The translations under genes were made by a program, and so were the position numbers. A model generated the notes under the pieces. It saw nothing but the letters and a program-made list of their open reading frames with translations. It ran no database searches and was not told the DNA's origin. Below, in pieces: positions 1 through 60,879 of a DNA stretch of 64,000 bases. How positions within the stretch are numbered: the stretch's first letter is position 1; every line of letters begins with the position of its first letter. Source of the DNA: Rhineura floridana (taxonomy: Eukaryota; Chordata; Lepidosauria; Squamata; Rhineuridae); contig NC_084485.1 in assembly GCF_030035675.1 (NCBI RefSeq), positions 92,214,838 to 92,278,837 of the forward strand, written 5' to 3'.

Positions 1-1600
1 TAGTCATTAGTGATCTACCTTTGTTAGATTTTTCAAGCAGCAATGTGTCTTTAATGCTGGTAATTTTGTGAGCCAGGCATACTTGCTGTCAATAGACTGA
101 ATTTTTCCTCTTGATCCACCCTGTTTCTAACCTTTGACCCACCTTGCTGATTCACTGTAGCTTATTTAATCAACTCGAGAGAAATTCCTGGTAGCGGTAC
201 GCTACCACCAGAAATGTTATATTCCTGTGTGACCTATGGGTACAATCTCCAGACCACAAGCTGTTTTTATGCAGTGTATGGGTTGCACAGTGATTGCAGC
301 AGCCATGCAGATAACTCCAGGTAATCTTGTATTGTTTATTTCTTATTCTAGCAATAAGAAGTGCTTCTTTCTCTGTTGCATAATTTCAATCTTTCTCTCT
401 CTTCCCCCCTTCTATATATATATATATAGAAACTCAGCAGTTTTTTTATGAAGGAACAGTGATGCTCTTAAGGAGACATTGTGATTGAAGTTTAAATCCA
501 CTTTGGTGTGTAGCTGAGAGAGATCCTGTTGTAAAATTAATGGGAACTGCACTTGCTGTGCCTTTTAACATGTTTTTTGCAAAGGCTGAATATATTTTGT
601 TTAATAGCTCATTTGAGTTCATCAAGAAGCTTATCTGAGGCAGATGAAACAAAAGAATAGAAGATATTGAAACTGAAATAAAAGGGAAGTGCTTTAGTGC
701 GCTGGCAAGGAATTAGCACTACTATTTTTAAAATTGGCTGGGAGGTATGTGCTAGGCCACTGCGCCTGCTTTTTGTCAGTGGTGATGGTGATTCACAGTG
801 TTTGTGTTATTCCCTTAAGTTGGTGAAAGCTAAAGAATTGAAAATGGCAGGCTTTCATATGGGATATGTAAGTAAAAATAAAGAAGTAAAAATAATTTGA
901 ATAACCTTGTGGGATAAGAAAGCGCTCTGAAGTTATAGTCCTTGATTAAGTTTTTTTCCTTTATTATCTTGGCTACTATGTATGATATGTACAGCATGGA
1001 ACAATGGAAACTGGAAAAGAAACAAGAGCTAAGGCATCATTGTTGCTATATTTCAAAGGGGAAGTTGAGTAATTTTTCCACATTGTGTCTCTTCCATATG
1101 TCTTCTGACATGTTACTTCAGCAAGTTTATTAAAAGACTTCAAAAGCTTGTTTAAGTGCTAACATTTGACATGGAAACTGAAACTTCCTAGGGTCTACTA
1201 GGAGAAAGATGAGCTTGTAAAATGATCACCTGAATCCCTCTTAAAAGCCATAATCCACAGGAGAGTACGTCTTGTAGTGCTCTAAAATGCTTGAGCCAGT
1301 TTTATTGAACATGTTACTCCTAGTGAACTAGTCATGATTGTAGATCCTGCACAAAATTGTGGGATTTCTTTACATCTTGTTCTTAAATCCCATTCTATGC
1401 TATGGTATCCCTGTAACATTGTCCATAGCTATTAAAATTTTGTCAGTTATCCATGCTAAAAGTTGTGTAGCTTTTCAATTTTACTATACAGTATGATACT
1501 GTCCAGAAGTAAATAAAAAATCAGGATAGCAAATACTAGTTTTGATGGTCTTGCCCTGAATTTTATTATGAATTTTATTGATGTTTTATATGTTGGCTGT
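1..1600. other. ZYG11B intron 1, unremarkable part
   Basis: No exon, RNA gene or clear repeat can be supported here. The open frames are short and uncharacteristic. A short TA run lies near 415-429. The ZYG11B first coding exon (about ten residues in human) is not seen and probably lies upstream of the window. Confidence 0.6.
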
Positions 1601-2165
1601 ATTGCCCTGTATTTATTTATTTATTTGTATATATCCCGCCCTTCCTTCCGCAGGAGCCCATGGTGGCAAACAAAACAGACTTTAAAATACATTAAAACAA
1701 AACATATTTAAAAACATTTTTTTAAAAAGCTTTCAAGAATCTTTTTTTAAAAAGGTTAAAAACATATTGCTTATTTAAAAAAAAGGTTTAAAAACATACT
1801 AAAAAGCAGTTCCAACACAGACGCAGACTGGAATAAGGTCTCAACTTAAAAGCCTTGTTGAAAGATGAAGGTCTTCAATAGGCGCCAAAAAGATAACAGA
1901 GATGGCAACTGTCTAATATTTAAAGGGAGGGAATTCCACAGGGTAGGTGCCGCCACACTAAAGGTCCATTTCCTATGTTGTGGGGAATGGACCTCCTGAT
2001 AAGATGGTTTCTGCAGGAGGCCCTCACCTTCAGAGCGCAGTGATCAACTGGGTATATAAGGGATAAGACGGTCTTTCAGGCATCCTGGGCCCAAGCTGTA
2101 GAGGGCTTTGTACACCAAGACTAGAACCTTGAACTTGGCCTGGTAGCAAATGGGCAGTCAATGTT
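1601..2165 (-). repeat. L2-clade LINE 3' fragment
   Basis: Reading minus, this is the 3' end of the window's commonest LINE family. The plus strand starts with an ATTT-rich tail and then a block reading tatcccgcccttcc followed by ggagccca, which recurs at 37085, 53600 and 56770. It is followed by A-rich sequence and a degraded C-terminal ORF2 region. Confidence 0.8.
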
Positions 2166-2384
2166 GCCCATTTATATATTTCTTATATAAGCAAATGAAA
2201 GTCATTACATATTATGGAAAGGATTGGGGGGGCAGGGGAGTACAGTTGGGAGCAGAACAGGAGTACTTGCTGAGCCAACTCAATCCTTGCCTTTAGGTCT
2301 GAGACAAGGAAAGCAAGTGGCAGGGGTATTCCCTGGTAGATATATATGAAAGGATAGAATAGAGGGTTGGAGAAGGATAGAATA

Positions 2385-2475
2385 GAGATATTGTGCCCGC
2401 TCATCCTTCTTGGGCCTAATGCTACATAAGAAGGGTCCTGTTGAATTGGAACAAAGGCCCATCTAGTCCTGCATC
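2385..2475 (-). repeat. CR1-like LINE 3'-end fragment
   Basis: The plus strand reads like the complement of the tail unit seen at 9200-9290 and 32465-32575: a 'pool of tagged' cue is replaced here by the segments aaaggcccatctagtc and gcatcctgttctca. Short and diverged. Confidence 0.5.
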
Positions 2476-2582
2476 CTGTTCTCATAGTGACCAACTGATT
2501 ATCTGTGGTGGTGATGATATTGATGATTAAGTACTTGTCATTACTTATTTCATTCGCTCTCAAATCTAATACCGATGCCTAG

Positions 2583-2930
2583 GAGAAAAAATCTCAATTT
2601 AGAAGGCTTGTTGACAGAGGAAAGCTTTTAATAGGTGCAGAAAAGACAACAGAGAAAGTGCCTGTCTGATATGTAAGGTGAGGGAGTTCCAAATGGTAGG
2701 TGCCACTACACTAAAGGCCCAGTTCGGATCTCCTGGTAAGAAGGTATCTGCAGGTCCCCTCTCCTGCAGAATGCAGTGATTGGTTGGATATATAAGGGAT
2801 GAGACAATCTGCCTCTGAGAAGCTTGCAAGCAGAACAGGAGCACAGCATCACTGTCCCCACTTGTGATTCTCCACAACTGGTATTCAGAGGTATAGTGCC
2901 TCTGACACTCAGGGTAGTGCATCACCATCA
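2583..2930 (-). repeat. L2-clade LINE ORF2 C-terminal fragment
   Basis: Minus-strand translation contains FSVVAPTIWNSL, the C-terminal block found in the other L2 copies here (compare FSVVAPTLWNS near 57050). It is 5' truncated and lies close to another fragment of the same family, so the two may be parts of one broken copy. Confidence 0.7.
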
Positions 2931-3305
2931 TGGCTAGGAAGCATTGATAGCTGTATCCTCCATGAGTTAGTCAGCTTCATTTTCACTCTGAAAACAAATA
3001 AGTTCATAACTTGTAATTCCTTCATTTAGCCAACAAAATGCATATTGTCTCACCCTTTTACATGTATGTGTAAATGACTATTCCTATCATTGTCACAGTA
3101 TGAACTCTGCCATCAAATACCCTCCAAGTCCAATTTCTGCTTCCAAAGGATCCTTTTAGTGGTGATTAGAAATGTTCTTTCCTCACCCAGACCCATTTGA
3201 CAGTGATGGGAGCTTGCTCCCTGGTGCAAATGACTTGATCTGTGATGGACTATGACTTTTTTTTTTAGCAAACTGTATAATAGTAGTTGTCTTCTTTCTT
3301 TATAA

Positions 3306-27712
<24,407 letters not shown>

Positions 27713-29639
27713 AAAAACAGACAGAAGCTAAGCCAAATTGAAAAAAAAATATAACAAGGAATAGGTGTGTACATTGTCCTCTAATAATCCCTTATGAAGT
27801 GTCTCTAGTTGGAATAACTTGTGTTACACTGATCACCATTAAAGCTTTTTTTGCCAGCTGTTGTGCAAACAGGTATAATGCATGGCTGGCAAATGTTGTC
27901 TTTAATGGTCTCTGAAGTTAAGGGTTTTCATGAGGATCTAGGATTAATTCCTAAACTGGTAATGTCTATTGGATCACTTCTGGTGTGGAAAAGTGGAGAT
28001 TGTACCATTCAAAGGGACTTACAAAACTTCTAGGAGTTTGCAACTTCAAGTACAGAAAATTTGTTTCTGCTTGCTTCATCCCTTCAGAATAATTGTGTTT
28101 AAATAGAACTCTTCACCAGCTCAGTATTTGAATAGAACTGTTTGTGCTTGTAATGTCAGCACTATCGAGCTCAAAACAATGTCATGTATTCACACATTAA
28201 AACACAACCAGTTATGAGTAAGGTGACTAGGGATGTTTTGTTCCTCCATAGACATTTTTGAACTCGTATGGAGCCTTCAGATTCGTCTCATGTTTCATAC
28301 ATATATCAGGGGTGCTTGAGTTTTGAATTGACAGTTTATCTTCTCTGATATACTGCAGTGCGAATCTGCTTATAGGAAGAAACATATATTCTATTCCAGG
28401 GGATCCAAAGGCATAGGAGGGAAAGGAATGAATTGCAGTTTTATAAATTAAAAAAACAAAGAACAAACAATGCTACTACACTTGCTAAAACATGTCTAAC
28501 AAAAGAATAGGAAAACTGGAGCTCTCCATCAGAAGGATTGCTACGGTGAAAAGAACTTCCTCGGCTTATGAGATTGTATGAGACCAAGAATATCTGATCA
28601 CCTTATTTATGACAGACTATTACTTGCTTTGCTCTTTCTCGTAAATACTTTTTGTCAGTATTTGTGCAGTGGACTGTATGTGCAAGGCACCACCGTACAA
28701 AATTTCATCCAACAGCCTATGTAAAGTCTGGTGTAAATTACATTGTTGTGTGGAGTATTCATGTTTTACATAAAACTTCCCATGGTTAAAAATTTACTCT
28801 GATGTGTGTAGTCTGTGAATGTTTTATGGGACAAAATGGAAATTGTAACAGTATACAGAAATGTGATATAAAGTGCAGCTGGTGGAAAGCAAACTATGCC
28901 ATGAGTTAAGCTGCCTCTTTCTAATATGTTGCTTTACAACTTGCTTCACAAATGAGGGAGAAACACCCCCACAATCTTCCCTACTCATGCAAGCTCTGGT
29001 TTAACATTGCTAGTTCTATAGCATGGCATCATTTAATGGAAGGATAGCCTTGTTATGGGGTCGAAGGAGTAACTGTTTGGTTGTATGCAGCATATGTGTA
29101 TGTAAGCAAGACTGGTTAACAGTTCTTTTATTGGCTTTCCACAGTAGTAGAGTGTACATTAATCAAGAAAGTTAAAGGTTTCTAAAATAGCGAGCTGTGG
29201 CATATAGGAAAGGATAGCTTTGTTTTGTTTTGTTACTTGAGTGAACTCTCTAGTATTGTGATAGATGTCATGGGAAACAGAAGCAATGAATGTTAGTTAT
29301 TCCAGCCATAATAATAAATACAAATAACTATTGCCACCAGTAACACGCTAACAGAAACAAGTTTGCTTTGCAAATCTGTCTTAGTACAGTTTTATTAATA
29401 CAAATGTATCTGATTTTAGCAGCCACATTTCAAAGAACCCAAGCAACATCAAGTGTAATTGTTAGAGCCTTACCTCATGCCTAGAAGCCTATGTTTAATA
29501 GGCTAGTGAGAATTTCTGTACCAGATCAGAGTCAATTATTTCTGTATACATAGAGAGAATAAGAACTGAGATAGGTCTTCTACCTCTCCAGCTCTCAACA
29601 CAAAGAATTCACCTTCATGTTTCCTTATCCATCTAAAAC

Positions 29640-30720
29640 TACACAGGAGTAATTGTTGGCTGTTTTCTTCTGAACTTTTCCAGCTTTATGATACCCTTTC
29701 TGAGGTGTGGTGACCACATCTGTACACATTTTTCCAAATGTGACTACTTTACACTTGCTTACTTGAGCTGCATTTGTCATTCTACTGCCCATTTACCCAG
29801 TTTGGAGATATTTTTCTTTCTTTTTATTTTAGCCACCATGAATAATTTAGTATCATTACAAAATTTGGCTAACTCACTGATCATCCCCAATACTAGATTA
29901 TTCATGAACAAGTTAAAAAGCACAGGTCTCAATTCTGATGCTTGGGGGACTCCATTGTCTATAACCCTCTATTGGAAGAAGTGTCCATTTATGCCTAGTC
30001 TCTGTTTTCTGTGCCTTAACCAGTTGCAGATCCATAAGAGGACCTCTCCTCTTATTCCGTGACTGCTAAACTTACTCAGGAGTCTTTGGTGAGGTACTTT
30101 ATCAAAAGCTTTTTGGAAGTCATAAGTACACAATGCTGACCGGGCATTCTCTAACTATATGCTCACTGACACTCTCAAGGAACTCTAAAAGGTTAGTGAT
30201 ACAGGATTTATTTTTGCAGAAGCTGTGCTGGTTCTGCTTTAGATAGACTTGATCTTTTATGTGCTTGGTAATTCTGTTTTTAACAATGCTTTCCATCAGT
30301 TTGCCCAGAACAGGATTATACTAACTGGCCTGTAATTTCCAGGATCCCTTCTAGAGTCCTTTTTAAAAGTTAAGTATTACATTAGCCACTTTCCAGCTGC
30401 TGAGTAAGGAGGCTGATCATAGGGACAAATTACCTATTTTTGTTAAAAGATCAGCAATGCCACATTTAAGTTCTTTAAGAACTCCTGATGCCATCTCGAT
30501 CTGGTGGTGTCTCAGTTCTTAATTTGCCAATAAGGTATAGAACTTTGTCTCTTGTCACCACTTGGCATCAGTTCCTCAGACTCGCTACCTGTAAAAGTTT
30601 GTTCAGGCACAGATATCTGCCCTGCATCTTCCACTGTGAAGACAGATGCAAAAGAATACATTCAGCATTCTCCTTATCTTCCTCCAGCACACCGTTGACT
30701 CCCTACACTGAGCTTGATCT
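29640..30720 (-). repeat. CR1-type LINE RT fragment, antisense
   Basis: Minus translation gives RPVLFNLFMNNLVLGMISEL followed by AKF (from about 29945 to 29850) and, further 5', blocks like NYRPVSIILF and KSCITNLLEFLE, typical of CR1 reverse transcriptase. Frame is interrupted. It differs clearly from the L2 copies. Confidence 0.7.
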
Positions 30721-31109
30721 AAACGCTAAGTCTACCGATGTCAACTGCTGGTTTGGAAAAACCCTTTAGAGTTAACTGCCCTCCATTTGCTCTAAGAAGC
30801 AGGTTTTTTGGGAGGAAGATTGTAGTACTGTGTATCATGTGTGCTTATTTTGAAGCGACACTATTGAAAGTAAACTTCCAAGCAACTATGCATATGATCA
30901 GACTCCAAACTTGTACGTACCAAGCAGCTAACGCATGTACTGAACACACCCTGCATAGTGGCATATTATTCTCCCCACACACTTTTTGATTAGGGGCAAA
31001 TATTTATAGCAGCACAGCTTTTAAGTATCGACATTTACAGCTTGTATGTGGATCCTTTATAAACACAACCATCACATCTGTGTCTTAAGTTGCAGGTCTA
31101 AACACTCCA

Positions 31110-31175
31110 GGGTATATGCCCCAGTGAACACAATAAGATTTACTTCTGAGTAAACATGAATAAGATTACACTCGT
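31110..31175. repeat. hairpin-core repeat, diverged copy
   Basis: gccccagtgaacacaataag then atttacttctgagtaaacat; same family as 8880-8945. Confidence 0.55.
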
Positions 31176-31494
31176 CAGTTTAAATAAACAAAAACAGCCT
31201 TCAATTCTGGCCCAGAGAATACAGTTCTCATTACATTTAGACTATTCCAGCTAAGTAGCAATCCTTCTCATTTGCAGAGTTTGGAGGGAGTATTTTTATT
31301 TGTTGTAAGTACAGGGTGTCTGATCCCAGTAATCTATGGCAAAATAGTTTGTATCATTAATGGCAGTATACATGTTTCTGTATATAAATTTACCTCACGC
31401 GCAGAGGCTGTACAACAAAAAAAACCTGCATCGATGTGAATCTTGTACATGGCATTTCTGCTATTGTCCTTGTTTCACTCCACCTCGGGTTATC

Positions 31495-31500
31495 AATAAA
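31495..31500 (+). terminator. candidate distal poly(A) signal of ZYG11B
   Basis: AATAAA followed by AAG, 267 bp before the ZYG11A start codon. Canonical hexamer, but use is not shown by sequence alone. Confidence 0.4.
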
Positions 31501-31631
31501 AGAGCTAAGCAAGCAAACAACTGTATTTACAAAAAGTGATTCAAGGAAGGTGAAGAACGATCGCTTTCTCCTTCTTGCTTAGACGGCACTGAACATCCGT
31601 AGCTCAACGATCGGCTAAACCCTACCGAAGC

Positions 31632-31641
31632 GCGCATGCGC
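31632..31641. promoter_or_regulatory. NRF1-like site GCGCATGCGC
   Basis: Perfect 10-bp palindrome matching the NRF1 core, 126 bp upstream of the ZYG11A ATG. Confidence 0.65.
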
Positions 31642-31696
31642 TCTACTTACGTACTCTACGAAAAAGCCCTCCCTTTTTTTCCGTCCGTGCTCCGCT

Positions 31697-31704
31697 ACTT
31701 CCGG
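31697..31704 (+). promoter_or_regulatory. ETS/GABP-like site ACTTCCGG
   Basis: Matches the ETS-family core, 63 bp upstream of the ATG. Often paired with NRF1 sites in CpG-island promoters. Confidence 0.6.
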
Positions 31705-31766
31705 TTAGTAGCCTGCTGCCGGCTGTTCCGCCCCTTTGGCGGAGTGAATCCTGGCTGTTCCTCGCA

Positions 31767-44106
<12,340 letters not shown>

Positions 44107-45370
44107 CTGAGGCCTCAGCTGTATCTTCCATCTTGTAACTTTCACAAGCTGTGCTAGAGATTTTTATTCTTTCACAGGTGTTTCTGATCAAGATGGCCCT
44201 TCCTGTAAGATTTGAAGATACTTGTATGGTATGCAAATCTGGAAGTCTTCTACAAGTAGCTTTAATTTGTAACTTCCCTTCTGACAAGGAAATGGGGCAC
44301 CATCCCTAGAGAAAACTGCTTAGTAGCTTACCATACAGGACTTGAACAGAGTCTGATGCTTGCAAGCCAGCAATTTTATATAGCAGTGGTCAAGGACACT
44401 ATAAAAGGATGCTTTCAAGCTACTTGTTCTCCTGCCACTAATCTCTCATATTGTCAGTTCAGGAACTGTTCCATTGTTATTCATGCCTTATCAACAGTAG
44501 ACTCAGTATTGCTTGTGATAGGTGAGATGAAAATAGGATTGATTTAGCCGTAGAGGTTCAAGGAGAAACTCTTTAAAAAAATCCTAAGTGGTGGCACAGA
44601 GGTGTTTTGAAAATCCTGAGCAAAGGAACACTAGCTTGTTCCAACTAAAATGTTGGATTCGTCTAACAATAGGTCATTGAGCCAGCCACAAGCTTTCATA
44701 AGGGGCTTATACACATTTTTTAAGTGGGGGCTATGTGCATATTCTAGAGGGGAGATTCTGGGTTTGTACAATACATTGCCACAGCCCAACATAAAAGCCC
44801 TCTCTATGTCTGCATTATTTAGGAGAGTATATGCAAACTATTTTTATACTAGGAGGGGGGAAATCTTTCAAGATGCTTTTTAGGTTTTCTTATCTAAAAT
44901 AAAAGGCATGTCCAATGATAGTAAATAGAGATGACTGCAAGCTTTTACCTTCATCAAATTGGTTAGCAGTACAGATTAAATAGAGGGTTCACAAGGATTA
45001 TTATGACACTATTGTAGCTAGGAGAGCAAGCTTACTTTAGTGTAGCTGTCAATTTTCATGCAGTGTAGGTGAGTTTCCAAAGGAATGATGGGATGTTAGG
45101 GTGAAATGAGATGTTATGTGTTACAACCTGGGGGAGGAGAGAAGGGTACTGAACTGCTTGAAGATAAGCAAGCCACACTGAGAAAAACAAATAGGGAAGG
45201 GAAGTGGTTTTAGATGGAAAAGCATGGGTAGATAGAAAAGGCTCTGCATCCGTTGATGTGCTTTCAAATTGTGCTCTTTCCATTTCCTAGAAAATTAGAA
45301 CAGCATGTGCCGTAACAGCTGGGTTGTGTTGTCGTAACATCTAGTTTGGCCTTCACTCATGAATAAAGAG
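44107..45370 (+). other. probable ZYG11A 3' UTR and flank
   Basis: Candidate poly(A) signals AATAAA at 44898-44903 and 45362-45367 give a 3' UTR of about 0.8 or 1.3 kb. No other gene seen. Confidence 0.5.
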
Positions 45371-45429
45371 GGGAGAACTAGCTTAGGCATGTGTTTGCCA
45401 CTCTGTACTGTAGGCTGTTCGGATTATGC

Positions 45430-45657
45430 ATTGTATCCAACAGAGCTCTGTCAATGTTCTATCAGTACAAGGATTTCTGCTTGCGCAATGGAATACTCTC
45501 CCCCACCTTTCCCCCTACATGCCACCTAAATCTGTTCTTGGGGTTCCTCAACCATCTGGAACAGATTTGGAAAGGGTGGGGGGCACATGCAGGGGAAGTC
45601 CTGTTGCAGAAGTGGAAATCCTTGCGTGGATGGGATATGTTAGTTGAATACCACCCC
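45430..45657. mobile_element. foldback (palindromic MITE-like) element, copy 2
   Basis: Ends ttgtatccaaca and tagttgaatacca are inverted; inner pairs include acaaggatttctgc with gtggaaatccttgc, and ctaaatctgttct with ggaacagatttgg. Same family as 13314-13560. Confidence 0.75.
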
Positions 45658-46322
45658 ATATATCCTGTTGATCTGCCTTTTTATAAGTTAAGCAGTGTCA
45701 ACAAGCCATAACCCACCTTTGTTCAGAATAAACCATGCAGATAACAAATGCACAACTCGCATACCATGTGTAATACGTCCTGTAGCTGGTGGTGCAGATG
45801 CATATATGTAAGAGGCACAGATACATACAAAATTGTGTATCGTATGGATGGAACGAGGCTTTGGCCCTATTGCACAACTAGCACAGCTCTTGCCACAGCC
45901 CGTTCAGGCGTCTGGGCCAAAGCCATGTTCCACCCATATGATCCAAAGTTTTTCAAAGGCTATTAATACGTTACCTTTGTGGATCAGAAAGCATCCTTGA
46001 TTGCATAGCACAACCATGACCAAAATTATAAAAGACCAAAGCATGATTATTTGAATGCTCTGTATATGTACAGATCTTTGAAAACACAATCACTTCTGCA
46101 CTACTGTTTGACAGTATTTCTGGTCTTTGGTGGTAGACCAAATGGATGTATATTTGTTCCTTTTCTGTTAAATCTTTCATATTTCTGAACTTGGGCACAA
46201 GACAATTTATGCTGCTCTGTGCAACTTGCATTGTTTTCTGATACACCACATGGTTGAGCTGCCTGGAACACTCTTGTAACTCTGAGCAGTTGTATATTAT
46301 GAAATATATACATATGACATTA

Positions 46323-47882
46323 CAGTGCTTTTCAAAAGTAATCAGACCTCTGACCAATGCTCTCATATTACTGAATTACAAATGCTACATTGTAATTTCA
46401 TTCTGTATGATATTTTATTTTGAAACACTGAAACTCAAAATCAATTATTATAAAGTGACATTGGTTTTAATTTGGGAAATGTTTGTAAGAAACAAAAAAA
46501 CAGAAACGTGTTGCTTGCATAAGTATTCAACCCCCACACATTAATATTTGGTAGAGCCACCTTTTGCTGCAATAACAGCTTTAAGTCTTTTGGGGTAGGT
46601 ATGTACCAGTTTTGTACACAGTGTTGGAGGGATTTTGGCCCATTCTTCTTGGCAGATTTGCTCCAGGTCGTTCAGGTTGGTTGGACGTTGCCTGTTGACC
46701 ACAATTTTCAAAGAGCGACACAGATTCTCAGTGGGATTGAGATCAGAACTTTGACAGGCTACTGTAGGACATTGACCTTTTTTTGTTCTTGAGCCATTCC
46801 AATGTTGCTTTGGCCTTGTGCTTGGGATCATTGTCCTGCTGAAAAGTGAATTTCTTCCCAAGCTTCAGTTTTTCCCTGTATTTTCCTCCATCCATTCTTC
46901 CTTCGATTTTAACAAGATGCCCAGTCCCTGCTGATGAGAAGCATCCCCACAGCATGATGCTGCCACCACCATACTTCATTTTAGGGATGGTGTGTCTTGA
47001 GGCATGGGCGGTTTTAGGTTTGTGCCACACACAGCTCTTTGAGTTTTGGCCAAAAAGCTCTATCTGACCACAAAACTTTTTCCCACATTGCAGCTGGGGC
47101 ACTCTCATGCTTTCTGGCAAAGTCGAGACATGCTTTCAGATGATACTTTTAAAATAACAGCTTATTTCTTGCCACCCTCCCATACAGGCCAGTGTTACGC
47201 AGAGCTGTTGATATGGTTGACTGGTGGACCTTTGCTCCACTCCCAGCCACTGAACTCTAGCTCTGTCAAAGTGATTGTTGGCCTCTCTGTGGCTTCTTTC
47301 ACAAGTTTCCTTGTTCGAGCGCTGAGTTTTGAGGGATGGCCTTTTCTTGGCAGTACCTGGGTGGTGTGATGCAGCTTCCACTTCCTGATTATTGATCCAA
47401 CTGTGCTCACTGGGATATCCAAACACTTGGATATTATTTTGTACCCTTTTCCCAATCTATGAATTTGTATTACATTATTTCTCACTTCTGTGGGAATGCT
47501 CTTTGGTCTTCATTTTCCTTCAGATCCACAGCCTGACCAATGATCCTTCAATAGTGGGGTTTTTATCCTGACAATGTGACAGCAACTTTAATGGTTCACA
47601 GGTGGAAGCCAATGGTAAGGTGTGTCCTCAATAGGGCAATTTCTTTCATCTGTGTAAACTGGGAGCTTCCACGGCACAGGGGTTGAATACTTATGCAAGC
47701 AACATGTTTCTGTTTTTTGTTTCTTACAAACATTTCCCAACATAAAACAAATGTCACCTTACAGTAACTTATTTTGAGTTTCAGTGTTTCAAAATAAAAT
47801 ATCATACAGAATGAAATCACAATGTACCATTCAGTAATATGAGAGCATTGGGCAGGGGTCTGATTACTTTTACAAGGCACTG
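46323..47882 (-). mobile_element. Tc1-type DNA transposon, full length, transposase broken
   Basis: 1560 bp with terminal inverted repeats of about 210 bp (46323-46533 and 47676-47882) that agree at roughly nine positions in ten by eye. The left end follows TA; the right flank reads CG, so one copy of the target duplication has decayed. The transposase reads minus: paired HTH region (GYKIISKCLDIPVSTVGSII), catalytic second D in [18 protein letters not shown], and E in [10 protein letters not shown]. At least two frame changes; a gap of about ten bases just after the first catalytic SD pair (near 47070) shifts frame. Inactive. Confidence 0.93.
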
Positions 47883-48109
47883 CGTGTCTTTCAAAATCCA
47901 GCACGTTGTATTGCTATTTGGGAGTGACATTCTAAAAACTGAACTGTCCATCCCATTTACTCTTTAGCTCTTGTGAATCAAAATGAGTCCACAAGTGAAA
48001 TAATACATTGTCTGAATATACAATTTTATGTAGAAAAAATATTCTTATAAGGCACAGCCTTCTCAGTTCTTGGAGCTGGCTTCAGTCACCTGCACAAGGC
48101 TTGACAATG
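47883..48109 (-). other. ECHDC2 3' UTR region
   Basis: The stretch between the ECHDC2 stop and the Tc1 element. I see no canonical AATAAA for the minus strand here (only a CATAAA variant near 48030), so the transcript end may lie in or beyond the transposon. Confidence 0.45.
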
Positions 48110-60309
<12,200 letters not shown>

Positions 60310-60310
<1 letters not shown>

Positions 60311-60458
60311 GGTAAGAGGTTATGCCCAAGTGATGAGGGGGCAATAGAATCGGTGGGTCATGTACTACTATATTGCTCATCCTATCGGGATCTTCGAACT
60401 GTGTTAATTGTTCCAATCTTAAAAAACATTCCAGGCAGAAACGAAGCTTGTTATGTCG

Positions 60459-60505
<47 letters not shown>

Positions 60506-60730
60506 TCTTTATTTTTACCTCCTATCTGACCAAACCCCACAGATATCAGCAAAGGTTGCCAGTTTTTGTGCGGCTGCTATGCGTTGTAGAAGAATTTTGT
60601 TAAACCGATAGCTAACTTGATGACGAGGATCCAATTTTAATGCTAAGTGTGCTGTGTTGTACTGAATTATCTCTGTTTTTATCTTGTACACTTTTCGTGC
60701 CGATCTACGACTGTAATAAATGAATTTAAT
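60310..60730 (+). repeat. LINE 3' end related to 5800-7085, with TTA expansion
   Basis: Sense frame reads AIESVGHVLLYCSSYRDLR, like SVESLVHVILNCPMYDSIR of the other copy. It ends gccgatctacgactg, then TAATAAATGAA. A TTA repeat of about 15 units (60458-60505) has grown inside it. Confidence 0.6.
60458..60505. repeat. TTA microsatellite
   Basis: About fifteen TTA units. Confidence 0.9.
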
Positions 60731-60879
60731 TGAATATAAATTTGCCTGGGAGGGATTTTTTAAAATATGAAATGAGAACTAACTGCACAGTACCACATGC
60801 AAAAAAAAAAAAAAGAATAGCAAGCCGAAGAAGCAGGCTATGTATCCTGAATCAGGTTTTATATTGATTTAATAGAATC

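Larger units (their letters stand above)
27713..31500 (+). other. probable ZYG11B 3' UTR
   Basis: Non-coding stretch between the ZYG11B stop and the ZYG11A promoter. Possible poly(A) signals are ATTAAA at 27838, AATAAA at 29313 and AATAAA at 31495. Human ZYG11B also has a 3' UTR of several kb as I recall, so the distal site is plausible. It contains a CR1-type insertion. Confidence 0.5.

Noticed and set aside
29688-30062. 124-codon plus-strand open frame in the ZYG11B 3' UTR
   Set aside because: It is the antisense of a CR1-type reverse transcriptase region.
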